A stretch of 33,291 nucleotides of DNA from NCBI GenBank assembly GCA_943350875.1, contig CALRAL010000002.1, positions 1 through 33,291 on the forward strand, written 5' to 3'. This document shows positions 9,094-17,315 of the stretch, piece after piece. The notes beneath the pieces were generated by a model. That model searched no databases and had not been told where the DNA came from. It saw nothing but the letters and a program-made list of their open reading frames with translations. The first letter of the stretch is position 1; every line of letters starts with the position of its first letter. The stretch comes from Candidatus Nomurabacteria bacterium. GTDB taxonomy: Bacteria > Patescibacteriota > Minisyncoccia > Phycocordibacterales > UBA9973. The position numbers were made by a program, and so were the translations under genes.

Positions 9094-10215
9094 ATGAAAG
9101 AAGGCGATATCTCTTTTAGAAATAAAATAACTAGATTTATATATAAACATATTCTCAAACCTGTATTTTTTCACAATGATCCAGAAAGGGTTCATGATTC
9201 TATGACAAGAATTGGAGTGTATCTTGGCAATCATCCTTTTTTTAAAAAACTTACTAAATTTTTATTTGATTACGAAAATCCTTCCTTGGAACAGAAGGTC
9301 TTGGGTGTAAGGTTTAAAAACCCGATAGGTTTGTCTGCTGGTTTTGATAAGAATGCAGAGCTAACAGATATATTACCTTCAGTTGGTTTTGGTTTTGCTG
9401 AAGTTGGTTCTATTACAGGGGATGTTTGTGGAGGTAATCCGAAGCCTAGACTATGGCGTCTACCAGAATCAAAAGGCCTTGTCGTTTATTATGGACTTAA
9501 GAATGATGGTTGTGAATCGATTTCAAAAAAATTACAAAACAAAACATTTTCAATACCTATCGGTATAAGTGTGGCTATGACTAATTGCAAAGATAATATC
9601 GTAATAAAAAATGCTGTCAGAGATTTTGCTAAAGCATTTAAAATCATGAAATCAGTGGGGGACTATATAACGGTAAATATAAGTTGCCCAAATACAGAAG
9701 GTGGTCAGCCCTTTATTTCCCCTCATAATTTAGATTATTTATTGGATTTGATAGATGAGATACAAATAGAAAAACCCGTTTTCGTAAAAATTTCTCCTGA
9801 TTTAAGTCATTCTGAGTTAGATAGTATTCTTGATATTTTAAAGCTACACAGGGTACACGGCATTATTTGTACTAATTTAACCAAGAAAAGAGATAATCCG
9901 AATATTTTAGACAACAATGTGCCAAAAGTTGGCGGGATAAGTGGAAAAGCTGTGCAGAATTTGTCAGACAATATGATTTCATATATTTACAAAAAAGAAA
10001 GGAATAGGTTTGTGATCATTGGCTCGGGTGGAGTGTTCACAGCGGAAGATGCATATAAAAAAATAAAGCTTGGTGCCTCACTCATTCAAATGATTACAGG
10101 GATGATTTTCGAAGGTCCACAAGTCATAAGCGAGATAAATCAAGGATTAGTAAAGCTCTTAAAACAAAATGGTTTCAAAAATATCTCCGAAGCCGTAGGT
10201 ACGGGTGTTATTTAA
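9094..10215 (+). CDS. pyrD: Dihydroorotate dehydrogenase (class-2-like architecture)
   Basis: Start corrected from 8944 (the first 50 track residues are translated tRNA-Val/Arg). MKEGDISFRNKITRFIYKHILKPVFFHNDPERVHD ... NPIGLSAGFDKNAEL ... TVNISCPNTEGG ... VIIGSGGVFTAEDAYKKIKLGASLIQMITGMIFEGP. Confidence 0.92.
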   Translation: MKEGDISFRNKITRFIYKHILKPVFFHNDPERVHDSMTRIGVYLGNHPFFKKLTKFLFDYENPSLEQKVLGVRFKNPIGLSAGFDKNAELTDILPSVGFGFAEVGSITGDVCGGNPKPRLWRLPESKGLVVYYGLKNDGCESISKKLQNKTFSIPIGISVAMTNCKDNIVIKNAVRDFAKAFKIMKSVGDYITVNISCPNTEGGQPFISPHNLDYLLDLIDEIQIEKPVFVKISPDLSHSELDSILDILKLHRVHGIICTNLTKKRDNPNILDNNVPKVGGISGKAVQNLSDNMISYIYKKERNRFVIIGSGGVFTAEDAYKKIKLGASLIQMITGMIFEGPQVISEINQGLVKLLKQNGFKNISEAVGTGVI

Positions 10216-10600
10216 AATCTACGAGAAAACTATACATTCCCATACCACACACACCTTGTAGGGGTTCTCCTGCTTTTGGTATCCCTACATCAATCTCAGT
10301 TTCTCCTGTTTGAGGTAGGATCTTTTGAAATCCAATTGAATGAATTGCGAGGGCAGAGGAACAATCATATGTGCCGTTAGTTTTTACAATTAATTTTGTC
10401 GAGATACCTGACTTGGCTATCGTCTCTCTAGGATAATATCCACCACCAGCGTTGATTGTGATATATTGAACACCATTTTTTATTTCAACTTTTTGTTCTG
10501 TTTTGTTTGTATCATTTCTTGGTCCAGAATTGAGCGAAAAAATAATAGCTATGCCAAATGCAACACACAAGATAATGACAATTAATGAACTTTTATTCAT
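10208..10600 (-). CDS. Membrane-anchored cupredoxin-like domain protein
   Basis: 130 aa; N-terminal TM; GGGYYPRETIAKSGISTKLIVKTNGTYDCSSALAIHSIGFQK...GVCGMGMYSFLVDF, with Cys/His/Met positions as in cupredoxins. Confidence 0.75.
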   Translation of the reverse strand: MNKSSLIVIILCVAFGIAIIFSLNSGPRNDTNKTEQKVEIKNGVQYITINAGGGYYPRETIAKSGISTKLIVKTNGTYDCSSALAIHSIGFQKILPQTGETEIDVGIPKAGEPLQGVCGMGMYSFLVDFK

Positions 10601-10618
10601 AAGAATAATTATAGCAAA

Positions 10619-11632
10619 TTAAATACTAAATAAAGGATTGATAATACCTATACCTGCAAGCCCTGCTAATAGAGCAAATAATCCTAGCCCTATCACTACC
10701 ACTCCGGCTGATTTAAAGAAAAGTGGCGCATATTTTGAATGAGCAAATGATACTGATCCAAATGAAAGCAAGGCAAGCATCGGCAATGTGCCCAAAGCAA
10801 AAGAAAACATAATTAGAAATCCAGAGAAAAATGAACCGCTAGATAAAGCTGATATTTGCATTGACTGAGTAAAGCCACAAGGTAGGAAAAATGTACCTAT
10901 GCCGATGACGATTGGTGCCCATGTTGCATGTTCTATCTTTCTAAAAAAGGAAAATAAACTACTTGGCAATGTGAATGTGCTTTTTTTGAAAATACCAAGC
11001 AGATTTATGCCAAGTAAAATCATAACAGTTGAAGCTATGAGCCCGAGTATGGCCGAGAACGTAAAATTTATTCCCATGGCTTTGCCTATAAAGCCGAGTA
11101 TTCCTCCTAAAAGAGCGAAGCCAAACAATCGTCCAGCATGAAATAAAAAGAAAGTTTTTTTCACAGAAATAATATTGTCTTCCGTAATTTTTGCAGATAA
11201 GGACAAAACAAGTCCGCCTACAATAGCTAAACAGCTTGAAAGCGATGCAATTATACCGATAATGAAGCTTGTGACAGGGGTAGTTTTGCCTCCGATACCA
11301 AGATTTAGAATTCCTGATTTCTGTAACACAAAAAATAATACTAAAAATGATATGCCAATTAACAAAGCTTGCCATGTAGTATTGTCTTCTTTCTTATCTA
11401 TCACTTTTTTTTCTACTGACACAGTATATCCATGCGATTTTACTTTTTCTGTTAGTATTTGAGCTAATTCTTCCCCATTCTGATTATTATCAGTTTCTAT
11501 TTCTAATATTTCTTTCTTTAAATCTACTTTTACATTTTTAATAAAATCTTGCTCTTTTAAAATATCTTCGATTAAGATCTTACAAGATGCACAATGAGTA
11601 CCTGAAACATGAAAATTATATTTATTTGTCAT
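10619..11632 (-). CDS. Heavy-metal-associated (HMA) domain fused to SafE/DsbD-like membrane domain
   Basis: 337 aa; N-terminal VSGTHCASCKILIEDIL (HMA CxxC), then a multi-TM UreH/SafE-type domain (SSCLAIVGGLVLSLSAK...FFLPCGFTQSMQISALSSGSF). Confidence 0.85.
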   Translation of the reverse strand: MTNKYNFHVSGTHCASCKILIEDILKEQDFIKNVKVDLKKEILEIETDNNQNGEELAQILTEKVKSHGYTVSVEKKVIDKKEDNTTWQALLIGISFLVLFFVLQKSGILNLGIGGKTTPVTSFIIGIIASLSSCLAIVGGLVLSLSAKITEDNIISVKKTFFLFHAGRLFGFALLGGILGFIGKAMGINFTFSAILGLIASTVMILLGINLLGIFKKSTFTLPSSLFSFFRKIEHATWAPIVIGIGTFFLPCGFTQSMQISALSSGSFFSGFLIMFSFALGTLPMLALLSFGSVSFAHSKYAPLFFKSAGVVVIGLGLFALLAGLAGIGIINPLFSI

Positions 11633-11764
11633 TAGACATATAATTTATCACAAAAAATCACAATTCGCAATTAATTTTAAGAAAAAATTTTAATTTTGTA
11701 TAATAACTTCTATAATTATTTTATGATCAGTTTTCATAATATTTTATTAATTTTAAGAAAACTT

Positions 11765-12517
11765 TTATATTCCACAACTTGTTCCACTTTTTTGTTCTTG
11801 TGGTTTCATTTGTGATAATATTTTTTTATACCCAGATGCACTGGAGTATTCGGCTCCTAAAATTTCCTTTGGATTAATTGTATTCCAATCAGTACCTTGG
11901 GAAATTACAAAAGTTTTAATTGTCTCATACTGACTTGGAAACCAGAGAATATTAACTTCTAAAGCAGTTTTGTACATATCTGTCTCAGAGGCTCTTTGCG
12001 AAGCCATTAATTCCAATAATCCAAGCATTGCCATACCATGATTACAATCTGGGAAATACGTAGGATTATCACAGCATGGTCTATAGATATTTTTTGCGAC
12101 TCGTTCCACTAATACCTGCTGTTCGAATGTTAAGGTTATAAATGAATGCATATTATAATGCATCATTGAATTACCCCTAGATAAATCCCAGCCACCAGTA
12201 GATGCAAAATTACTTACTCCACCGTATCTAGAATCCATCATTGGACCATTCTCAAGAATAGGATTTTTATTTCCTAACCCAAAAGCCCACAACATATTTA
12301 ACATCATTCCTGAGTTCTCTTTTGTAATTATTATGTCTTTATCATAAGGAATTTTGAATTTTCCTTCATCAATTACTCCAGCTTCTACCATTTTGGTTCT
12401 AATATCTCCCCAGTGAATGGAAAGAATTTCTTTTTGCAAGAAAGGTGTAAAGCTTAGAATTGTGATAAAAACAAAACTGATCAAAAAAGCTAATAATTTT
12501 TTTATTTTGTTATTCAT
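11765..12517 (-). CDS. Uncharacterised secreted/anchored protein with putative metal/thiol motif RPCCDNPTYFPDCNHGMAMLG
   Basis: 250 aa; N-terminal TM; Met-rich (GMMLNMLWAFG, NSMMHYNMHSF) with conserved-looking CC...DCNHGMAM block and C-terminal TSCGI. Confidence 0.7.
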   Translation of the reverse strand: MNNKIKKLLAFLISFVFITILSFTPFLQKEILSIHWGDIRTKMVEAGVIDEGKFKIPYDKDIIITKENSGMMLNMLWAFGLGNKNPILENGPMMDSRYGGVSNFASTGGWDLSRGNSMMHYNMHSFITLTFEQQVLVERVAKNIYRPCCDNPTYFPDCNHGMAMLGLLELMASQRASETDMYKTALEVNILWFPSQYETIKTFVISQGTDWNTINPKEILGAEYSSASGYKKILSQMKPQEQKSGTSCGI

Positions 12518-12518
12518 A

Positions 12519-12830
12519 TTAACAACAATCTTTTAGTTTATCATCTAATAATTCAATCCTCTTATTTTTTCTACCACTCTTTTTTTCTCTAAGTTTCAAG
12601 AACATCTTTTTGAGTTCATTTACAATACCTCCTATTGATGCGCCCATTAAAACTGCGGTAATAATTTCATAACGCGAAACAGAAAGAAATCCAAGCCACA
12701 TTCCTGTAAGCATCCAAAGCCATGTAAGTGAGACTCCAGCACAGATCGGACATATTTTTATCAGCAGTGTTTTATTTAATGTCCACACGATTAATGTGAA
12801 GACAAGAATTGATAGTATGGCGTAAATCAT
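12519..12830 (-). CDS. Small membrane protein with CPIC motif and C-terminal DCC
   Basis: 103 aa; LLIKICPICAGVSLTWLWMLTG, ends KDCC; embedded in the copper/CcdA operon. Confidence 0.7.
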   Translation of the reverse strand: MIYAILSILVFTLIVWTLNKTLLIKICPICAGVSLTWLWMLTGMWLGFLSVSRYEIITAVLMGASIGGIVNELKKMFLKLREKKSGRKNKRIELLDDKLKDCC

Positions 12831-12832
12831 TT

Positions 12833-13612
12833 TTAGATAAATAAAATTAAGATACCAATAATAATCATGGTAATGCCAGCCCAGAGTTTTAATCCTCCAA
12901 TGTTGTCACGCTTCCATATTTGTACTTTATCGACCAATAATTTATCTGCAGATATGAACAATACTGTCACCAATGGAATAATCAGAATGAAATTATAGAG
13001 TAATAAATAACCAAATCCGCTCATATAAGTCATTTGATCACGCAAGAGTCCTATTACCATCAAGTATGGTCCGCCCATACATGGGAACTGACAAATACCA
13101 ACTAGAATACCTAGACCAAATACAGCAGGGAAAGAAGCCTTGTCCATCAATTTACTCATTAAGCCATTAGCCATCGAAGGTATTTTTAGTTTTATTGGAA
13201 ATGTTGGGAAAAGACGATTAAGTAGATTCAGAACACCAAACGTAATAAGAAGTGTGGCTCCCAGTTTTCCCATGAAGTGTGGAGTATTAAATATATGCAA
13301 TACTTTTAGTATTCCAAGACCAATCAAGAAATAAGCAGAAAATATTCCAGCAATGTATGTTCCACCGAGTTTAAGAATCTTTTCTTTAGTCATTTGCATT
13401 CCAAAAAGAAACGCAATAGTAATAAGAAGAATTGAAAATGAACAAGGATGTACACTATCTAGGAGTGCGGAGACTAATACAAGTGGCAGTAGCCAAGTTC
13501 CTTGTTTGCTTATATCCCAGATCATTGATGAAGTTTCAGAACTGTTTTTAAGGATAACTATGCTAACTATGGCAACCAACACAACACTGATTATAATAAT
13601 AATTTTTTTCAT
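12833..13612 (-). CDS. CcdA/DsbD-like transmembrane thiol-disulfide/cytochrome c biogenesis protein
   Basis: 259 aa; LLDSVHPCSFSILLITIAFLFG and GILVGICQFPCMGGPYLMVIGLL, the paired-Cys halves of the CcdA fold. Confidence 0.85.
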   Translation of the reverse strand: MKKIIIIISVVLVAIVSIVILKNSSETSSMIWDISKQGTWLLPLVLVSALLDSVHPCSFSILLITIAFLFGMQMTKEKILKLGGTYIAGIFSAYFLIGLGILKVLHIFNTPHFMGKLGATLLITFGVLNLLNRLFPTFPIKLKIPSMANGLMSKLMDKASFPAVFGLGILVGICQFPCMGGPYLMVIGLLRDQMTYMSGFGYLLLYNFILIIPLVTVLFISADKLLVDKVQIWKRDNIGGLKLWAGITMIIIGILILFI

Positions 13613-13616
13613 AATT

Positions 13617-14156
13617 TTATGGGGTTACATTTGCTTTTATTTCAAATTGTAATTTGTTGTTATTTTCATCTTCAAGATAAACAAATCTATCAATCATCCC
13701 AACACCAGCTGGGCCGTGAGCATTCGGATCATAAACAACTTCAATATTTGCTGACTGCCCAGCTCTTATAATTCGATTTAGCGGAGGAACAAATCCCATC
13801 CCTGGCATACCGAAAGGCCCGCTTTTATTTCCATCTAGTCCTACAAAATAAGCGCTAGTACACATACATGAAGTAGTTAAACTTGGCAATTTTATATCTT
13901 TGCTTGTCGGGTTAGTTATTTTAAATACTTTTTTAACAAGACCATTTTTCATCGATATAGTGCCGAAATCATAGAATGTTTCTTCAGCTGTGAGAGCGCT
14001 ATTTATAGCTGTATGTGAATTTGCTAATTCTTGAGAACCTTTTGGAATATTACTAGTTTTGTTTCCATTTTGACTAGGTTTTGCAAAAAAGAATAACCCA
14101 ATGAAAAGAAACGCAACGACAGTGATAAACGTAATAATTCTGTTTTTGTCTTTCAT
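13617..14156 (-). CDS. DUF1573 domain protein
   Basis: 179 aa; N-terminal TM; AEETFYDFGTISMKNGLVKKVFKITNPTSKDIKLPSLTTSCMCTSAYF, DUF1573 signature with a CxC. Confidence 0.85.
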   Translation of the reverse strand: MKDKNRIITFITVVAFLFIGLFFFAKPSQNGNKTSNIPKGSQELANSHTAINSALTAEETFYDFGTISMKNGLVKKVFKITNPTSKDIKLPSLTTSCMCTSAYFVGLDGNKSGPFGMPGMGFVPPLNRIIRAGQSANIEVVYDPNAHGPAGVGMIDRFVYLEDENNNKLQFEIKANVTP

Positions 14157-14180
14157 TTTTTTTAAAGTTAAAATAGTAAA

Positions 14181-14200
14181 AAATCCCTTGCTGGGGATTT
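14181..14200 (-). terminator. Intrinsic terminator (minus strand)
   Basis: Minus strand AAATCCC-cagcaa-GGGATTT followed by TTTTACT; sits between the 136-aa gene and DUF1573. Confidence 0.65.
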
Positions 14201-14202
14201 AA

Positions 14203-14247
14203 AAGACATAGCTAAAAACTTTACGACAAAATAATTAGCTATGTCTT
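14203..14247. repeat. 13-bp perfect inverted repeat overlapping the stop codon of the 136-aa gene
   Basis: AAGACATAGCTAA (14203-14215) / TTAGCTATGTCTT (14235-14247), 19-nt loop. Confidence 0.85.
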
Positions 14248-14645
14248 ACATATGAAAAAGAAGGGCTATTCTCAAAAAGAGATAACCAACTAATTATTTT
14301 ATTAGGATATATATCTAGTTTTTTACTGTACAGATAATATTTCCATCTGTAAAAATACTGTTTTTGCTTTAAAAAGTTTTGTTTATTATAAAAATATAAA
14401 ACCACTATAAGAAGCAAAAATGATAAGAATAATAATGAAGGAAAAGTTGCATTGGAAAATTGTCGCCAATTATTTATATGGTCAAGGCTGTTTTCACACA
14501 ATGAGTAACTATTTTGAGAATATGGGCAATTAGGCATAGGCATTTCAGTATTATGATTTAATCTAAATAAACCAAAAATCCCTATGCCCATATAGGCAAG
14601 CGCTACAAAGATACCAAAGAAAAATTTTATACTATACAGTCCCAT
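14235..14645 (-). CDS. Hypothetical two-TM membrane protein in the copper operon
   Basis: 136 aa with HNTEMPMPNCPYSQNSYSLCENSLDHI extracytoplasmic loop containing Met/Cys/His. Confidence 0.65.
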   Translation of the reverse strand: MGLYSIKFFFGIFVALAYMGIGIFGLFRLNHNTEMPMPNCPYSQNSYSLCENSLDHINNWRQFSNATFPSLLFLSFLLLIVVLYFYNKQNFLKQKQYFYRWKYYLYSKKLDIYPNKIISWLSLFENSPSFSYVRHS

Positions 14646-14677
14646 AATTAATATTTTACAATTTATTATAACATATT

Positions 14678-16951
14678 TTATAATTTCTTACTTTTAATAC
14701 GTAATGAATTCGACACCACTGACACCGAAGACATAGCCATAGCAAACCCTGCAAAGACAGGGGAAAGAGTCCAGCCAAAAATAGGATAGAAAAGTCCTCC
14801 AGCCAGTGGTATGCCTACTATGTTATAAATAAATGCCCAGAAAAGATTCTGTTTGATGCCTCGCATGGTCATTTTTGAGAGGTGAAAAGCTTTTACTATT
14901 TTTGAAATATCTCCATATAAGAGTGTAATCCCAGCAGACTCTATGGCTACATCAGTACCATTGCCCATAGCTATTCCTACATCTGCCTCAGCCAATGCAG
15001 GGGCGTCATTGATACCGTCGCCTGCCATAGCCACTATTTTACCTTCAGATTTCAATTCTTTTATTTTCATCAATTTGTCTTGTGGCAGTGCCTGAGCCAA
15101 TACTTCATCAATACCTACCAGTGATGCTATGTATTTCGCAGTTTTCTCATCATCTCCTGTCACCATTATCACTTTGATGCCGAGTTTATGTAAGTCTTTC
15201 ACTGCTTGTTTAGATTCAGCTTTTATCTCATCCGCGACCATGATAAAACCGAGAACTTTTTCTTTTGTTGCCAAAATGACAGGAGTTTTACCTTGTAATG
15301 TATATTGTTCTAATTTTGTATTATCAAAATTTATTCCAAGATCTTTTATCAATTTAACACTTCCGGCGAAATATTCTTTGTCATTAATAACTCCACTAAT
15401 GCCTTTTCCTTCTAGAGCTTTAAAGTTTGAGATTAGTAATATATTTACATTTTTTGCCCTTGCAGGATCTTCAACATAATTAATAATTGCATGAGCTATC
15501 GGATGTTCTGATTTATTTTCTAATGAGGCAAGAATAGAGATAAATTCATGATCTTTTAGATCAGATAAACTCTGTATATCAACGAGAGTAGGTCTGCCTT
15601 TGGTTATCGTTCCTGTTTTATCAACAATAATAGTATTTACTTTATGAAGTTTTTCTAAAGTACCTGCATCTTTAATTAAAATACCATTTTTTGCTCCCTT
15701 GCCGACTCCGACAATGATAGCAGTAGGGGTGGCGAGTCCAAGGGCACACGGACAAGCAATAACTAAAATTCCAACAAAGGAAACGAGTCCCATTGAGAGT
15801 GCTTGAGCAAACCCTAGAGCTTGAGTTCCAAATACGAGCCATATTCCTAGTGTAATAAACGCCAGTATTAATACGATTGGCACAAATATACTAGATATTT
15901 TATCTGCCAGTGCTTGAATGGGGGCACGGCTACCTTGAGCATCTTCTACCATTTTTATGATATGGGCTAGGAAAGTTTCGGATCCAACTTTTGTGGCTTT
16001 AAAAACAAAAGTTCCAGTTGTGTTTATGGTGCCACCGACTACATTATCACCTACTTTTTTATCCACGGGCATTGATTCGCCGGTCACCATGGATTCATCA
16101 ATAAATGAATTTCCTTCAGTAATTATTCCGTCGACAGGTATTCTGCCAGCTGGTTTTACTATTATTAGGTCACCATGGATTACCTCATTTATACTAATTT
16201 CAATTTCTTTACCCTCACGGATTACTAGAGCAGTTTTAGCTTGGAGGTTTAATAATTTTTCAATCGCGTCACCAGTTTTTAATCTAGATTTTGCTTCCAA
16301 ATATTTTCCAAGAGCTATAAAAGTAATGACAATAATCGTCACGTCGTAATATGTAGCATCCACATTTATGAAAGGACGCAAAGAATTCTCAAATGCGGTG
16401 ACAATGAAACTATATAAAAAGGCAAAAGATGTTCCTATGCCTATCAGGGTGTCCATATTAGCTTTGCCATAACGCAGAAATCTATAGAATCCGAGCAGAT
16501 ACGGCTTGCCTATAGTAAATAGAACGTATGTAGCCATCAAGGGCAGGAGATGATGGAAGAATTCTTTCACGATATCACTCATTTCTGGGATAGCATGATA
16601 CTGTGCAAAAATATCCCAACCCATTATAAAAACACTGATTACAGCAAGAGGAATAGCAGACATTAATTTACTTTTCATTTCTTTAATTTCAGATAATTTT
16701 TCTTGTTTCTTTCCCGAAGTATTTTCTTTATTATTAGTAGTTGGCAATAAAAGGGAATAACCCAGTGGTTCTATTTTTTTAGATAAATCTTCAGGATTCA
16801 TTTTTGATTCATTAAAAGATATTTTTGCAGATTCTGTTCCATAATTTACTTCAGCAAGAGATACACCTTCTACTTTTTTAAAAGTTCTCTCTATTATTCC
16901 CGCACAAGATGCACAATGCATTCCTTTTATTTTAAATGTTTGTATTTGCAT
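14678..16951 (-). CDS. copA: Copper-translocating P1B-type ATPase CopA
   Basis: 757 aa; HMA GMHCASCAG, ACPCALGLATP, DKTGTITKG, SEHPIAHAI, GDGINDAPALAEADVGIAMG. Confidence 0.95.
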   Translation of the reverse strand: MQIQTFKIKGMHCASCAGIIERTFKKVEGVSLAEVNYGTESAKISFNESKMNPEDLSKKIEPLGYSLLLPTTNNKENTSGKKQEKLSEIKEMKSKLMSAIPLAVISVFIMGWDIFAQYHAIPEMSDIVKEFFHHLLPLMATYVLFTIGKPYLLGFYRFLRYGKANMDTLIGIGTSFAFLYSFIVTAFENSLRPFINVDATYYDVTIIVITFIALGKYLEAKSRLKTGDAIEKLLNLQAKTALVIREGKEIEISINEVIHGDLIIVKPAGRIPVDGIITEGNSFIDESMVTGESMPVDKKVGDNVVGGTINTTGTFVFKATKVGSETFLAHIIKMVEDAQGSRAPIQALADKISSIFVPIVLILAFITLGIWLVFGTQALGFAQALSMGLVSFVGILVIACPCALGLATPTAIIVGVGKGAKNGILIKDAGTLEKLHKVNTIIVDKTGTITKGRPTLVDIQSLSDLKDHEFISILASLENKSEHPIAHAIINYVEDPARAKNVNILLISNFKALEGKGISGVINDKEYFAGSVKLIKDLGINFDNTKLEQYTLQGKTPVILATKEKVLGFIMVADEIKAESKQAVKDLHKLGIKVIMVTGDDEKTAKYIASLVGIDEVLAQALPQDKLMKIKELKSEGKIVAMAGDGINDAPALAEADVGIAMGNGTDVAIESAGITLLYGDISKIVKAFHLSKMTMRGIKQNLFWAFIYNIVGIPLAGGLFYPIFGWTLSPVFAGFAMAMSSVSVVSNSLRIKSKKL

Positions 16952-16952
16952 T

Positions 16953-17216
16953 TTATTTTCTCTTTAGTTGATAAACTTTTAATATTTCTTTAGTGGCTTT
17001 GTCTGTTTGCCCACTTTTAATCTGATTTACTACACAATGCCCTAGGTGTCCTTCCATCAGAGTATCTTCCACATTGGAAAGTCCTTGTTTTATGGCAGAC
17101 GTTTGAGTGATGACATCTATGCAATAGACACCACCGTCTATCATTTTTTGGAGCCCTCGCACTTGGCCTTCAATTATCTTTAACCTTCTGATCAACTTTT
17201 GTTTATTTGTATTCAT
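16953..17216 (-). CDS. csoR: CsoR/FrmR-family metal-sensing transcriptional repressor
   Basis: 87 aa; LIRRLKIIEGQVRGLQKMIDGGVYCIDVITQTSAI...GHLGHCVVNQI; Cys-His-Cys copper ligand pattern; directly upstream of copA. Confidence 0.92.
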   Translation of the reverse strand: MNTNKQKLIRRLKIIEGQVRGLQKMIDGGVYCIDVITQTSAIKQGLSNVEDTLMEGHLGHCVVNQIKSGQTDKATKEILKVYQLKRK

Positions 17217-17222
17217 AATATG

Positions 17223-17251
17223 AGTATATACCCCCTAGGGGGTATTGTCAA
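17223..17251 (-). promoter_or_regulatory. csoR-copA promoter with embedded CsoR operator
   Basis: Minus strand TTGACA-[17 nt]-TATACT; perfect palindrome ATACCCCCTAGGGGGTAT at 17228-17245 fills the spacer. Confidence 0.88.
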
Positions 17252-17315
17252 CATAAAATTATTTAAGTTAATAAATCTATAGCAAATACTCTTTTTATGC
17301 TATATTTGTAGAGTA

